A stretch of 64,000 bases of DNA, from assembly GCA_035621235.1 (NCBI GenBank), contig CP141731.1, positions 1,674,001 through 1,738,000 on the forward strand, read 5' to 3'. This stretch comes from Actinomycetaceae bacterium MB13-C1-2 (GTDB lineage Bacteria; Actinomycetota; Actinomycetes; Actinomycetales; Actinomycetaceae). A program made the position numbers and the translations under genes. Under the pieces are notes generated by a model, which saw only the letters and a list, made by a program, of their open reading frames with translations, made no database searches and was not told where the DNA came from. Of the stretch, positions 53,124-62,025 are shown in pieces; position 1 is the stretch's first letter; the number at the start of each line of letters is the position of its first letter.

Positions 53124-54491
53124 GTGAAAAATACGATCACACGAATATCCCTTGCAAGTGCGGCGGCTTTGACATTGCTTCTCATGTCGGCCTGCGGATC
53201 GAGCCCCAGTCAGTCGGGAGAAACCGGAGAGAGTTCATCTGAGTCCGGCACCGATGGTTCAGGAGCCGCTTGCGACACCGTAAGTTTCTGGCAAAACCAG
53301 TTCCAGCCGGAAGACAATGCGTGGTTCAAGGAGGCGGTTGACAAGTACAACGCCTCACAGGATCAGATAAAGGTGGAACTCACCGTTGTCCCAGGCGACG
53401 CGTGGGAGCAGAAGCTGAAAGCAGCCCAGGCTGCCGGAAGCGCACCAGACATGTACACAATGAACTATTCGGCAGTGCCAATGAACGCACGAAACGGTGC
53501 ACTGGCTCCTATTACGGAGTACATCTCAGAGGATTCTTGGGCCGACCTCGACACCAGGTTCCTGGATGCGGTTACTGTGGGCGACTCACAGTTTGCCTAC
53601 CCGCTCTACTACGAGCCAAGTGCACTTTATATGTACAGAACGGACCTCTTTGAGAAGGCGGGCCTGGGCCCTGATTCTGTGCCCACGACATATGACGAAC
53701 TGATCGAGACGGGCCGAACCCTCAAAGATGAACTCCCAGGGGTGGTTCCTTACCAGATGGCTCAAAACGCAACTGAGTTGGCCTGGTCAACTTGGGGTGC
53801 ACAACAAGGTAACGCCGGCCATCTACCGATATCTGAGGATTGGTCAGAGGCGCTTGCAAACGACCCCGCCTATCTTCCGTTGTTCGACTTACTCCAGACA
53901 ATGTATTCAGACGGTACGTTGGCAAAGCAGGCCTTGTCCGCGTACGGAGATCTGACCCCGCTTGCCGAGGGGAAGCTTGCGAGTATGACAACAGGTTCAT
54001 GGGCGCTCAACCAGTTGCTTGTCGACTACCCAGATCAGGTGAAGAACATAGCGGTTACCCCGATGGCTACCGTCGATGGCGATCCGGCCCGCACGACTGC
54101 GACTCTCGGCGGTTGGACGGTAGGCGTCGACTCAAAGTCTGAATGCGTGGCGGAAGCCGCCGAGGCTATTGGCTACATGCTGGGTGGAGATCCGAGTCTG
54201 GCAAAGGATTACTTCGTTAAGACTAAGTACACAAAGCTCTCACCCAGGACCAGCGTTTCGGAAGACTTAGCCGATGACCCAGAACGGTCTGAGAATCCCT
54301 TCTACGATGTACTCGCCGGATCGACCAAGACCGCCATTCTGGAGCCAACCTATGACTGGCAGGTATCCATGGCATTTGGTACTGCGCTTGAAAAAGCCAT
54401 GTTTGGCGAGGATTCTGTGAACGCTCAGAACCAGGCACAAACAGAGATCGAACGGCTCATTAAGGATCTGGATCTTCCAGCCACGCGCTAG
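53124..54491 (+). CDS. Sugar ABC transporter substrate-binding lipoprotein (second)
   Basis: A 455-residue paralogue of the protein at 42647. The lipobox is LLLMSACGSS, followed by a Ser/Glu/Gly linker; DTVSFWQNQFQPEDNAW, KLKAAQAAGSAPDMYTMNY and YDWQVSMAFGTALEKA align with the first copy. No permease genes follow, so it may share the permeases at 44-46 kb and widen the range of imported oligosaccharides. Monocistronic: two LacI operators in front and a 19-bp terminator behind. The ATG at 53145 is not used, the GTG at 53124 reading VKNTITRI gives a proper signal peptide. Confidence 0.9.
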   Translation: MKNTITRISLASAAALTLLLMSACGSSPSQSGETGESSSESGTDGSGAACDTVSFWQNQFQPEDNAWFKEAVDKYNASQDQIKVELTVVPGDAWEQKLKAAQAAGSAPDMYTMNYSAVPMNARNGALAPITEYISEDSWADLDTRFLDAVTVGDSQFAYPLYYEPSALYMYRTDLFEKAGLGPDSVPTTYDELIETGRTLKDELPGVVPYQMAQNATELAWSTWGAQQGNAGHLPISEDWSEALANDPAYLPLFDLLQTMYSDGTLAKQALSAYGDLTPLAEGKLASMTTGSWALNQLLVDYPDQVKNIAVTPMATVDGDPARTTATLGGWTVGVDSKSECVAEAAEAIGYMLGGDPSLAKDYFVKTKYTKLSPRTSVSEDLADDPERSENPFYDVLAGSTKTAILEPTYDWQVSMAFGTALEKAMFGEDSVNAQNQAQTEIERLIKDLDLPATR

Positions 54492-54533
54492 CTTTTGGAT
54501 TGCTCGCTGCGAGTCCGAACTACCTAACACACT

Positions 54534-54572
54534 GATTGGGTGGCGGTTCTAAGTTAGAACCGCCACCCAATC
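54534..54572. terminator. Bidirectional terminator between convergent genes
   Basis: A perfect 19-bp inverted repeat (GATTGGGTGGCGGTTCTAA and complement) around a single G, between the binding-protein stop and the GH183 stop on the other strand. Confidence 0.85.
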
Positions 54573-54684
54573 TGGTTTCAGCTATTGCGCCGGGGCAGTG
54601 AAGGTGTTTCATGCCTTTAGGCGTGGTCCAAAGAAGCAGTAGGCACCTTTCACCGCGCCTCAGAACGGAGAGGCGGGTGAGGGC

Positions 54685-55812
54685 CTAGTCGATGGATAGA
54701 GTCACTGGTCTTAGGCCAAACCAATATGAGGACATTCCTGCGGGCGCACATGGGCAGACGTTGGACTGAATCCAAATGTCTAGGCCGTCCTCTGACATGA
54801 ACTTTGAAGGAGCAGTTACCCCATACCCGCCGTAGCTATCTGTTGTCCACGGGTATAGGCCGAAGTCTTCTGATTGGAATAGAGTCCACGGACCCCAGGG
54901 TTCGGGTGCCTCATAGAACTCAAACGTATGTTCCGTCCAAGACGTATAGAGGTAGCGGTCTAGTGCTGGAAGGTAAAGGACTCCTCCCTGCGACAGCACT
55001 GACATTCCGTTTCCTGCGTCTCCCTGGTGGACTCTTCGTTCGTCTACCAGAACCGGCCGCTTTTCGTTGATGTCCGAGGTCCAGGTGGGCTCCTTCGCTC
55101 CGGCTTCGCCGGCAAAAAACTCCCATTTGGCCCTGTCCTGTACGGAATCTACCGGGACCCGTGCGAGGAAAAGCTCGGTTGGATCCGGCACGATCTCGGT
55201 ATATGAGGTTCGCCAGTTTCCGTCAAGGCCGAAGGCGTAGGCGTATTCGGAATCTGGGGCATTCGTGGAATCCTGACCGTAGTCCGCAAACCAAATTGTG
55301 GTGAATGTGTGGTCGTCAAACATCGGAGTGGACGTGTCCCAACTCCACGTCTCACCGTGGTCATCGCTGCGTGCAATCGTGGCGGCAGGAGCTTCATTGA
55401 AGTCGAGTGCCAGGTCCTCGACTGCCACATATATGGATCCATTCACGCAGAGCATGCCAGTTGGCTTCCGCGTATAGTCGCCGCCACTCCAAACCTGGCT
55501 CAGTTGATCGCCAACGGCCAGCGTTTCACCGGAGAGATTGTTCTCCTCGGGAGACCCGGTAATCCGATTCATTACGACATCGGCGGTCTGGAATCCGAAT
55601 CCCGCCCCATCGCCGTTGGCGGCGTAAAGGTTTCCATCGTCCGACCAACAATTGGCCCACAGATCGCCGTCAGACACGCCGACTTCGGTAACGACTGGCG
55701 CAATTTCCGCGGAGGTAAGGGCGTGCGTAGACGTTGAAGAACATCCTGTTAGTCCGGCAATAACTATGCAGGAGATAGCTGCCACTACCTGATTCTCGCG
55801 TGTTGTTCTCAC
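54685..55812 (-). CDS. DUF4185 / GH183 endo-D-arabinanase-like surface lipoprotein
   Basis: A 375-residue lipoprotein with signal VVAAISCIVIAGLTGCSS, then a DUF4185 domain over the rest of the chain. It shares DGDLW, YTRKPTGML, AFGLDGNWRTS, PDPTELFLARVPVDSVQDR and FYEAPEPWGPW with the cytoplasmic GH183 protein at 47001 but lacks the C-terminal beta-sandwich. As the only exported hydrolase of the locus it should make the first endo-cuts in extracellular D-arabinan. The GTG at 55812 is chosen (GGAGG eight bases upstream) over an ATG at 55827. It is divergent from the second lacI gene. Confidence 0.86.
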   Translation of the reverse strand: MRTTRENQVVAAISCIVIAGLTGCSSTSTHALTSAEIAPVVTEVGVSDGDLWANCWSDDGNLYAANGDGAGFGFQTADVVMNRITGSPEENNLSGETLAVGDQLSQVWSGGDYTRKPTGMLCVNGSIYVAVEDLALDFNEAPAATIARSDDHGETWSWDTSTPMFDDHTFTTIWFADYGQDSTNAPDSEYAYAFGLDGNWRTSYTEIVPDPTELFLARVPVDSVQDRAKWEFFAGEAGAKEPTWTSDINEKRPVLVDERRVHQGDAGNGMSVLSQGGVLYLPALDRYLYTSWTEHTFEFYEAPEPWGPWTLFQSEDFGLYPWTTDSYGGYGVTAPSKFMSEDGLDIWIQSNVCPCAPAGMSSYWFGLRPVTLSID

Positions 55813-56001
55813 TATGCCGTCCTCCATTGGCTAGGCGTTTACCCCACTAGTTGCTAGGAGGCAGAAAGCGATCTCCAGTCCCACAGATTTCAGTGGCGAA
55901 CACGCCACTGCGATTCACTCGGGTCGATAACTACGACAATGACTATCGACAGCGGCATGGTTTTGTCGTCATTGCAGGCGGTGAACCCCATTTGCAGATG
56001 A

Positions 56002-56015
56002 TGAAATCGATTTCA
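56002..56015. promoter_or_regulatory. LacI operator between GH183 lipoprotein and second lacI genes
   Basis: TGAAATCGATTTCA is a perfect palindrome 55 bases before the lacI ATG. A -10-like TAACAT follows at 56022. It could serve both divergent genes and autoregulate lacI. Confidence 0.8.
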
Positions 56016-56070
56016 ATAAGCTAACATTAGGCGCAGCCCATGTCAATGATCTCAAGGCAAGGCGGTTCGC

Positions 56071-57069
56071 ATGGCCACCATTTATGATGTCGCTCGTCTT
56101 GCTAAGGTCTCACCGGCCACGGTTTCGCGGGTCTTTAACGGGATCGGGGCGTCCAAAGAAAAGACTGATGCTGTTCGTAAAGCGGCAAAAGAACTCCGAT
56201 TCACCCCAAACCGCTCAGCACGTTCCCTGCGGCGGCAGAAATCAGAGATTCTTACTCTGGTCATCCCAGACATCGAGAATCCCTACTTTACTGAAGTTGC
56301 CCGAGGCGTTGAGGATGTTGCGCAGGAGGCGGGTTATTCATTGATGTTGTGCAACACGGATGGCGACCCGGAGAAAGAGGAACGGTACCTGCAAGTAGCC
56401 ATTTCCGAACACATCGCGGGTGTGATTATTGCCTGTGCCGGTCCGATGACGAACCTTGACGACGCTCTTGCTGCGGGACGTCAGATCGTGGCTGTTGACC
56501 GTGGTAGCTCTTACGACATTGATGAGGTCATCATGGCGAATACCAAAGCGGGTAGAGTCGCCACCGAAGACCTTGTGAGAAAGGGCTGCAAACGTATTGC
56601 TTGTATTACGGGGCCGCGCGAGCTGGATACGGCGTACGAACGTGCTGAGGGATGGAAGGCTGTAATGGGGCAGCATTTCCCTGACCTAGATCTCGACCCT
56701 CTGCTGCACTATTCGACTTTCCGCGTTGCCGATGGGAGGCGTTGTGCCGAGTTGCTAATGGCAATGCCGGAACCTCCAGATGCGATAGTCGCGGCAAATA
56801 ACCTTCTTGGGGTTGGGGCCATCCAGGTCTTGAGCGAGATGGGAATGGCCCCGCCAAAGATTGGCGTCTCAGTTATAGGTACCCTTCCGTTCACTACCCT
56901 GTCTCCAAGCGCCGTCACCGTTGTCAGACTTCCTGGTCGACAGATGGGAGAGACGGCGGCCAAGATGTTGCTGGAGCGAATCTCCGGAGACCGGCAACCT
57001 GCGCGCACAGTTGTGCTCCGTAACGAGGTCAAATCTGCAGGTCGACCAATAAATGGCACGAGTGGATGA
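56071..57069 (+). CDS. LacI-family transcriptional regulator (second of two)
   Basis: A 332-residue repressor: ATIYDVARLAKVSPATVSRVFNG forms the helix-turn-helix, TPNRSARSLRRQ the hinge; the effector domain ends SPSAVTVVRLPGRQMGETAAKMLLERI. Same length and layout as the regulator at 40732. It stands at the right edge of the island and is preceded by the shared palindrome, so it is the stronger candidate for regulating it. The ~180 bases after it contain only a weak direct repeat. Confidence 0.92.
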   Translation: MATIYDVARLAKVSPATVSRVFNGIGASKEKTDAVRKAAKELRFTPNRSARSLRRQKSEILTLVIPDIENPYFTEVARGVEDVAQEAGYSLMLCNTDGDPEKEERYLQVAISEHIAGVIIACAGPMTNLDDALAAGRQIVAVDRGSSYDIDEVIMANTKAGRVATEDLVRKGCKRIACITGPRELDTAYERAEGWKAVMGQHFPDLDLDPLLHYSTFRVADGRRCAELLMAMPEPPDAIVAANNLLGVGAIQVLSEMGMAPPKIGVSVIGTLPFTTLSPSAVTVVRLPGRQMGETAAKMLLERISGDRQPARTVVLRNEVKSAGRPINGTSG

Positions 57070-57246
57070 TAGACGTAAGCGGAGCAGCATAGGGGGCGTC
57101 GTAGAAGCCCTGTCCGAGGCCCCTGGTGTCTTATTGGCCCAAACCGAGACTTCGTTGAAAACACGGGACAGAAATGCCATCCCGGCAACGCCCGGTGTCC
57201 TATATGCCCAGGATCCCGCATCGTCGGAGTTCATTCGCAATTGCAA

Positions 57247-57288
57247 AAGCTCCCGCACCTTTACTCATAGAGTTCTGTGCGGGAGCTT
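57247..57288. terminator. Terminator between lacI and rpsT
   Basis: A 12-bp stem AAGCTCCCGCAC / GTGCGGGAGCTT with an 18-base loop; read on the minus strand it follows rpsT and ends in GCTTTTGC. Confidence 0.7.
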
Positions 57289-57323
57289 CTGAACACTTCA
57301 GAATGCGCGGTGTTACCGTTGCA

Positions 57324-57584
57324 CTACATTGCGTTGACGCGCTTAGCCAGCTTCGACTTACGGTTGGCCGCCTGGTTCCTGTGAATAACACCCTTAGAAA
57401 CCGCGACATCTAGCTTGCGAGAGGTCTTCTTCAGACTCTCCTCAGCCAGTTCCTTGTCGCCAGCCTGGGCTGCTTCACGGGTCTTACGGACCATTGTCTT
57501 CAGTTCAGACTTAACCGCCTGGTTGCGCACACGACGCTTCTCGTTCGTCTTGATGCGCTTCTTCTGTGACTTGATGTTCGCCAC
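57324..57584 (-). CDS. rpsT: 30S ribosomal protein S20
   Basis: An 86-residue basic helical protein, [20 protein letters not shown] at the start and [19 protein letters not shown] at the end, the full S20 pattern. It normally lies beside holA in actinobacteria. The 350 bases upstream (57585-57937) hold the divergent rpsT and lepA promoters and a small hairpin CCACGC/GCGTGG at 57684, and no gene. Confidence 0.96.
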   Translation of the reverse strand: MANIKSQKKRIKTNEKRRVRNQAVKSELKTMVRKTREAAQAGDKELAEESLKKTSRKLDVAVSKGVIHRNQAANRKSKLAKRVNAM

Positions 57585-57937
57585 TCAGACTCTCCTCATA
57601 AATATGCAAATAACGGGTCGATGAGGGGTTAGGTTCAGCCAGGACTAGGCGTGGGGACACCCGCAAACGGCTTTAGCCTGACACCACGCTCGACCGGGCG
57701 TGGAGTCCAATGGTCAAGAGTAGCAGGGAGACTAATGCCCTCGGAGGCCGAAAGTTGCCAAATCGTGTGCGTTTCGACTCACGGCAACCATATTCTCCCC
57801 GGACGACCCGCAGTTCAGACCCCATCCCATCAGTGTTACGCCCGGTCAGACCAGTGATGGCGGCGCCGGTAACTGTGAAGCCGCCGACCAGCTTTCGAAA
57901 ACCCGTACTGATCGTGGCAAACTTGCAAGGTTGAAAC

Positions 57938-59806
57938 ATGTTGGAGGTCCCCTTGTCTGCATCCCAGGTAACGCCCGGAGTAAACCTACCCGGAAACACG
58001 CCTGAAACGAGCATTCGTAACTTCAGCATCATTGCCCATATTGACCACGGCAAGTCGACGCTAGCTGATCGAATGCTCCAGTTGACCGGAATCGTGGGCT
58101 CGCGTGAGATGCGCGCGCAGTACCTAGACCGTATGGACATTGAGCGCGAACGAGGAATCACCATCAAAAGCCAGGCTGTTCGCATGCCCTGGACCGTGGA
58201 CGGCGAGACGTACGTCCTCAACATGATCGACACGCCGGGCCACGTCGACTTCACGTACGAGGTGTCCCGTTCCCTCGCCGCCTGCGAAGGCGCGGTTCTT
58301 TTGGTTGATGCAGCGCAGGGGATCGAGGCTCAGACCTTGGCGAACCTCTACCTTGCGATGGAAAACGATCTGGTAGTCGTTCCGGTCCTGAACAAGATTG
58401 ACCTTCCCGGGGCGCAGCCCGAGAAGTTTGCCGAAGAAATTGCTTCACTGATCGGGGTGGAACCGGAGGACATTCTCAGAGTCTCTGGAAAGACCGGCGA
58501 CGGAGTTCCTGAGCTTCTCGACCGACTGGTTCGAGAGATCCCCGCGCCGTCGGGCGAGCCCGACGGTCCTGCTCGCGCTGAGATCTTTGATTCCGTCTAT
58601 GACTCTTACCGCGGAGTCGTCACCTATGTTCGTGTGGTCGATGGTCACCTCAGTAAACGTGAGCGCGTCAAAATGATGTCTTCAGGCGCCTCGTACGAAC
58701 TCCTTGAACTCGGAGTGATGTCGCCGGAACCGACCCCGGCCGATGGTCTCGGTGCCGGGGAGGTAGGTTACCTAATCACCGGCGTCAAGGACGTCCGCAA
58801 GTCGCGTGTTGGTGACACAGTAACCACCACGGTCCATTCGGCCACTGAGGCTCTTCCCGGATATCGTGACCCCCAGCCGATGGTGTTCTCGGGTGTCTAC
58901 CCTGTTGATGGGTCGGATTTTCCCGATCTGCGCGAAGCCCTAACCAAGCTTCAACTGAACGACGCTGCACTCACTTTCGAACCGGAGACTTCTGTCGCCC
59001 TGGGGTTCGGATTTCGTTGCGGTTTCCTTGGCTTGCTTCACCTCGAAATCGTCCGTGAGCGACTTGAGCGCGAGTTCAACCTTGATCTAATTGCTACCGC
59101 CCCGAACGTTGTCTATCACGTGCAGAGCGAGGACGGTACCATCAGGCGGGTCGACAATCCCTCTGAGTTCCCCGACGGAAAGATAAAGGAAGTTCGCGAG
59201 CCGGTTGTTTCCGCGACCATCTTGACGCCGACCGACTATGTCGGTTCTGTCATGGAACTGTGCCAAGAACGTCGCGGCACAATGCTGGGAATGGACTACC
59301 TTTCCACCGACCGTGTCGAGTTGCGCTACACGCTTCCCCTCGCCGAGATTGTTTTCGACTTCTTCGATCACCTGAAGTCACGTACTAGGGGGTACGCCTC
59401 TCTCGACTACCACGAGTCTGGTGACCAGGCGGCAGACCTGGTGAAGGTCGACGTGCTGTTGAACGGTGAACAAGTAGACGCCTTCTCCGCCATCGTGCAC
59501 AAGGATGCTGCATACGCATACGGCGTGCGGATGACAAAACGGCTAAAGGAACTGATTCCAAGACAACAGTTCGAAATCCCGGTTCAAGCGGCAGTTGGTT
59601 CAAGGATCATTGCCCGCGAGACTATTAAGGCGCTTCGCAAGGACATGCTGGCAAAATGCTACGGCGGCGACATAACTCGTAAGAGGAAACTGCTCGAAAA
59701 GCAGAAGGAAGGTAAAAAACGGATGAAGTCAATCGGCCGGGTTGACGTTCCGCAGGAAGCCTTCATCGCCGCGCTGACGGCGGACGCTCCGACGGGAAAG
59801 AAGTGA
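57938..59806 (+). CDS. lepA: Elongation factor 4 (LepA), ribosomal GTPase
   Basis: A 622-residue translational GTPase that back-translocates or remodels stalled ribosomes. The G1 motif is [14 protein letters not shown]3 [14 protein letters not shown]4 NKIDLP; the LepA-specific C-terminal domain ends [22 protein letters not shown]. The stop overlaps the trmB start by 4 bases. Confidence 0.96.
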   Translation: MLEVPLSASQVTPGVNLPGNTPETSIRNFSIIAHIDHGKSTLADRMLQLTGIVGSREMRAQYLDRMDIERERGITIKSQAVRMPWTVDGETYVLNMIDTPGHVDFTYEVSRSLAACEGAVLLVDAAQGIEAQTLANLYLAMENDLVVVPVLNKIDLPGAQPEKFAEEIASLIGVEPEDILRVSGKTGDGVPELLDRLVREIPAPSGEPDGPARAEIFDSVYDSYRGVVTYVRVVDGHLSKRERVKMMSSGASYELLELGVMSPEPTPADGLGAGEVGYLITGVKDVRKSRVGDTVTTTVHSATEALPGYRDPQPMVFSGVYPVDGSDFPDLREALTKLQLNDAALTFEPETSVALGFGFRCGFLGLLHLEIVRERLEREFNLDLIATAPNVVYHVQSEDGTIRRVDNPSEFPDGKIKEVREPVVSATILTPTDYVGSVMELCQERRGTMLGMDYLSTDRVELRYTLPLAEIVFDFFDHLKSRTRGYASLDYHESGDQAADLVKVDVLLNGEQVDAFSAIVHKDAAYAYGVRMTKRLKELIPRQQFEIPVQAAVGSRIIARETIKALRKDMLAKCYGGDITRKRKLLEKQKEGKKRMKSIGRVDVPQEAFIAALTADAPTGKK

Positions 59807-60702
59807 GCGAACACAGTAGTGACGAACAAAGTCAGGGGAGCGAAGGAGTCGAGTTCAGGAACGCTGAGTTTATGGCTCGAACCAAGTCATTCACCCGGCG
59901 CTCGCGGGACCTGAAGCCTGCACTGGAACGCGCTTTCGCGAAGCACAGGGATAAGTACGTAATCGAGGTTCCTCGTGACGTCGGTCTGACGACCGCTCAC
60001 CCTGACTTCAGATTGAGTCCGACTGAAGTGTTCGGTCGTGAAGCACCCCTCGTGGTCGAGGTCGGGTCGGGTCGTGGAGAGCAGATGCTCACCGCTGCGG
60101 CATCAAATCCCGAGCGAGACTATCTGGCATTCGAGGTTTGGGTTCCCGGCTTGGCTCGGCTTACCGCAAAGGCTGGGGAAGCCGGACTCACGAACATCCG
60201 GGTGATTGAGGCAGACGCTCAACTTGCCCTGAAATCGATATTGGATGAGGCAACTGTTAGTGAACTATGGACCTTCTTCCCCGACCCCTGGCGAAAATCC
60301 CGCCACCACAAGCGTCGACTGGTCTCGGATGACTTCGCCGAGACGGTGGCCCGAGTTCTGGAGGATGGCGGCCTGTGGAGACTGGCCACGGACTGGGAGA
60401 ACTACGCAGGCCAGATGCTCGGGGTGCTAAGCCGCGCAGAGGAACTCGAGAACCCGTACGAGCTTGAATCTGTCGCACTTCAGGACGCGGTGCGAGAGGC
60501 TGGGCATTCAATCGGGCAGTCAACTGGGATCGATAGAACACAGTGCGCGGCTCAGGGCACAGTCCAGGTTCCGGCCCCGCAGACCGGCGGATTCTCTCCC
60601 CGATTCGATGGGCGGGTATTCACCCATTTTGAGGAGCGCGGGGCCAAGGCAGGTCGTCCCGCGTGGGATTTGGTCGCCGTTCGACTGCCCAGGACGCCGT
60701 AG
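59803..60702 (+). CDS. trmB: tRNA (guanine-N7-)-methyltransferase
   Basis: A 299-residue SAM-dependent enzyme forming m7G46 in tRNA. The SAM site is [16 protein letters not shown] and the TrmB signature [17 protein letters not shown] is complete. An N-terminal ~60-residue extension (SFTRRSRDL) is common in actinobacteria. GTG start in GTGA overlap with lepA; hemW follows after 9 bases. Confidence 0.94.
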   Translation: MSEHSSDEQSQGSEGVEFRNAEFMARTKSFTRRSRDLKPALERAFAKHRDKYVIEVPRDVGLTTAHPDFRLSPTEVFGREAPLVVEVGSGRGEQMLTAAASNPERDYLAFEVWVPGLARLTAKAGEAGLTNIRVIEADAQLALKSILDEATVSELWTFFPDPWRKSRHHKRRLVSDDFAETVARVLEDGGLWRLATDWENYAGQMLGVLSRAEELENPYELESVALQDAVREAGHSIGQSTGIDRTQCAAQGTVQVPAPQTGGFSPRFDGRVFTHFEERGAKAGRPAWDLVAVRLPRTP

Positions 60703-60711
60703 GAGCCGGAG

Positions 60712-61929
60712 ATGGCAGCCTTTCCTGAAGGCAGTACGTGGCCCCTCGACGGGTCGCTTGACCTCGACCTGGCTGAACCGGTCGCGCACCGCCCGTTTGC
60801 TGTCTACGTTCACGTCCCGTTTTGTACCGTCCGTTGCGGGTACTGTGATTTCAACACCTATACCAAAGACTTCGGGCCGGGAGCCGACAGAGCCTCGTAC
60901 ACCGACTCTGTGGCAGCGGAGATCGAGATCTCCAGGCGAGTTCTCACTGAGGCTGAACTTCTTCCCAGGCCGATTGAGAGTATTTTCTTTGGCGGCGGGA
61001 CTCCCTCCCTGCTAGAGCCTTCAGCGATCGGTGAGATAATCACCCGCCTTGATGACACCTTCGGTGTCACTGCCGGTGCCGAGATCACCCTCGAGGTCAA
61101 CCCCGAGACCGCGACTTATTCGCGTATGACGGGGTTCCAATCTGCCGGGGTGAATCGAGTGTCCGTCGGAATGCAATCGTCCGTCCCCAGGGTGCTGGAC
61201 GTCCTCGACCGACAGCATCATCCCGCGAAAGTGACCGAGACGATTCAGATCTCGAAGGACTTAGGGCTGCGGAACTCAGTTGACCTCATCTACGGGGCAC
61301 CAACCGAAACACTCGAAGAGTGGAAGAGGTCGGTCGAAGACGCCCTGACCTTGGAGCCGGACCACCTCAGTGCATACTCACTGATCGTTGAGCAGGGAAC
61401 CAAGATGGCCGCCATGATCACCCGCGGAGAACTACCGCAGACCGACCCGGACCTGGACGCTGACAAGTACCGTTTGGCTGATCAAACATTGGCGACAGCA
61501 GGCTACCAGTGGTATGAAATCTCCAACTTCGCAAAGACCCCGAGTGACCGCTCCGTACACAACCTGGCCTACTGGCGTGACTGGGACTGGTGGGGGTACG
61601 GGCCGGGAGCACACTCCCATGTTGGGCGACAACGGTGGTGGAACGTCAAGCACCCCCTGGCGTATGCAGCCCGACTCGCCGAGGGCACCTCTCCCGGGCT
61701 AGAAGGGGAAGCTCTCACCGAGGAGGACCGCCGTACAGAACGCGTAATGCTCGGAATTAGGACCCTCGAGGGCTTGCCCGCCGGAGGAGTTCCTGCCGAG
61801 GTCGCGCATTCGCTCGTGGACGATGGATTGGTAGAAGCGGATCAACTTGAGCGCGGACGCCTCGTACTAACGTTGAACGGACGCCTACTTGCCGACCATG
61901 TGACGCGAATGATCCTGGGATGGCCGTAG
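60712..61929 (+). CDS. hemW: HemW-type radical SAM heme chaperone
   Basis: A 405-residue radical SAM protein. The cluster motif is YVHVPFCTVRCGYCDFNTY, with CxxxCxxC followed by Asp-Phe rather than a fourth Cys, which marks HemW rather than the oxidase HemN. Other family blocks are FFGGGTPSLL and HNLAYWRDWDWWGYGPGAHS. HemW binds and delivers heme. AGGAG precedes ATG 60712. Frequently annotated as HemN. Confidence 0.9.
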   Translation: MAAFPEGSTWPLDGSLDLDLAEPVAHRPFAVYVHVPFCTVRCGYCDFNTYTKDFGPGADRASYTDSVAAEIEISRRVLTEAELLPRPIESIFFGGGTPSLLEPSAIGEIITRLDDTFGVTAGAEITLEVNPETATYSRMTGFQSAGVNRVSVGMQSSVPRVLDVLDRQHHPAKVTETIQISKDLGLRNSVDLIYGAPTETLEEWKRSVEDALTLEPDHLSAYSLIVEQGTKMAAMITRGELPQTDPDLDADKYRLADQTLATAGYQWYEISNFAKTPSDRSVHNLAYWRDWDWWGYGPGAHSHVGRQRWWNVKHPLAYAARLAEGTSPGLEGEALTEEDRRTERVMLGIRTLEGLPAGGVPAEVAHSLVDDGLVEADQLERGRLVLTLNGRLLADHVTRMILGWP

Positions 61930-61951
61930 CCAGGTTGTAGACTCGTAGTGC

Positions 61952-61976
61952 TGGCACTCGCGGGCTTCGAGTGCCA
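61952..61976 (+). promoter_or_regulatory. CIRCE element of hrcA-dnaJ
   Basis: TGGCACTC-N9-GAGTGCCA fits the CIRCE inverted repeat (consensus TTAGCACTC-N9-GAGTGCTAA) with a G in place of A in each arm. It lies 50 bases before hrcA, so HrcA likely represses its own operon. Confidence 0.8.
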
Positions 61977-62025
61977 CTGAGCCGTTTTGTACACGCACGA
62001 TTTGATCGTCGAGGGGGTGAATCCG

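Noticed and set aside
38770-57323. Mobile-element genes at the island edges
   Set aside because: No integrase, transposase or clear terminal repeats were found, so no mobile element is annotated.
57673-58254. Minus-strand open frame of 193 codons opposite lepA start
   Set aside because: It runs antisense into lepA and has no recognisable protein features.
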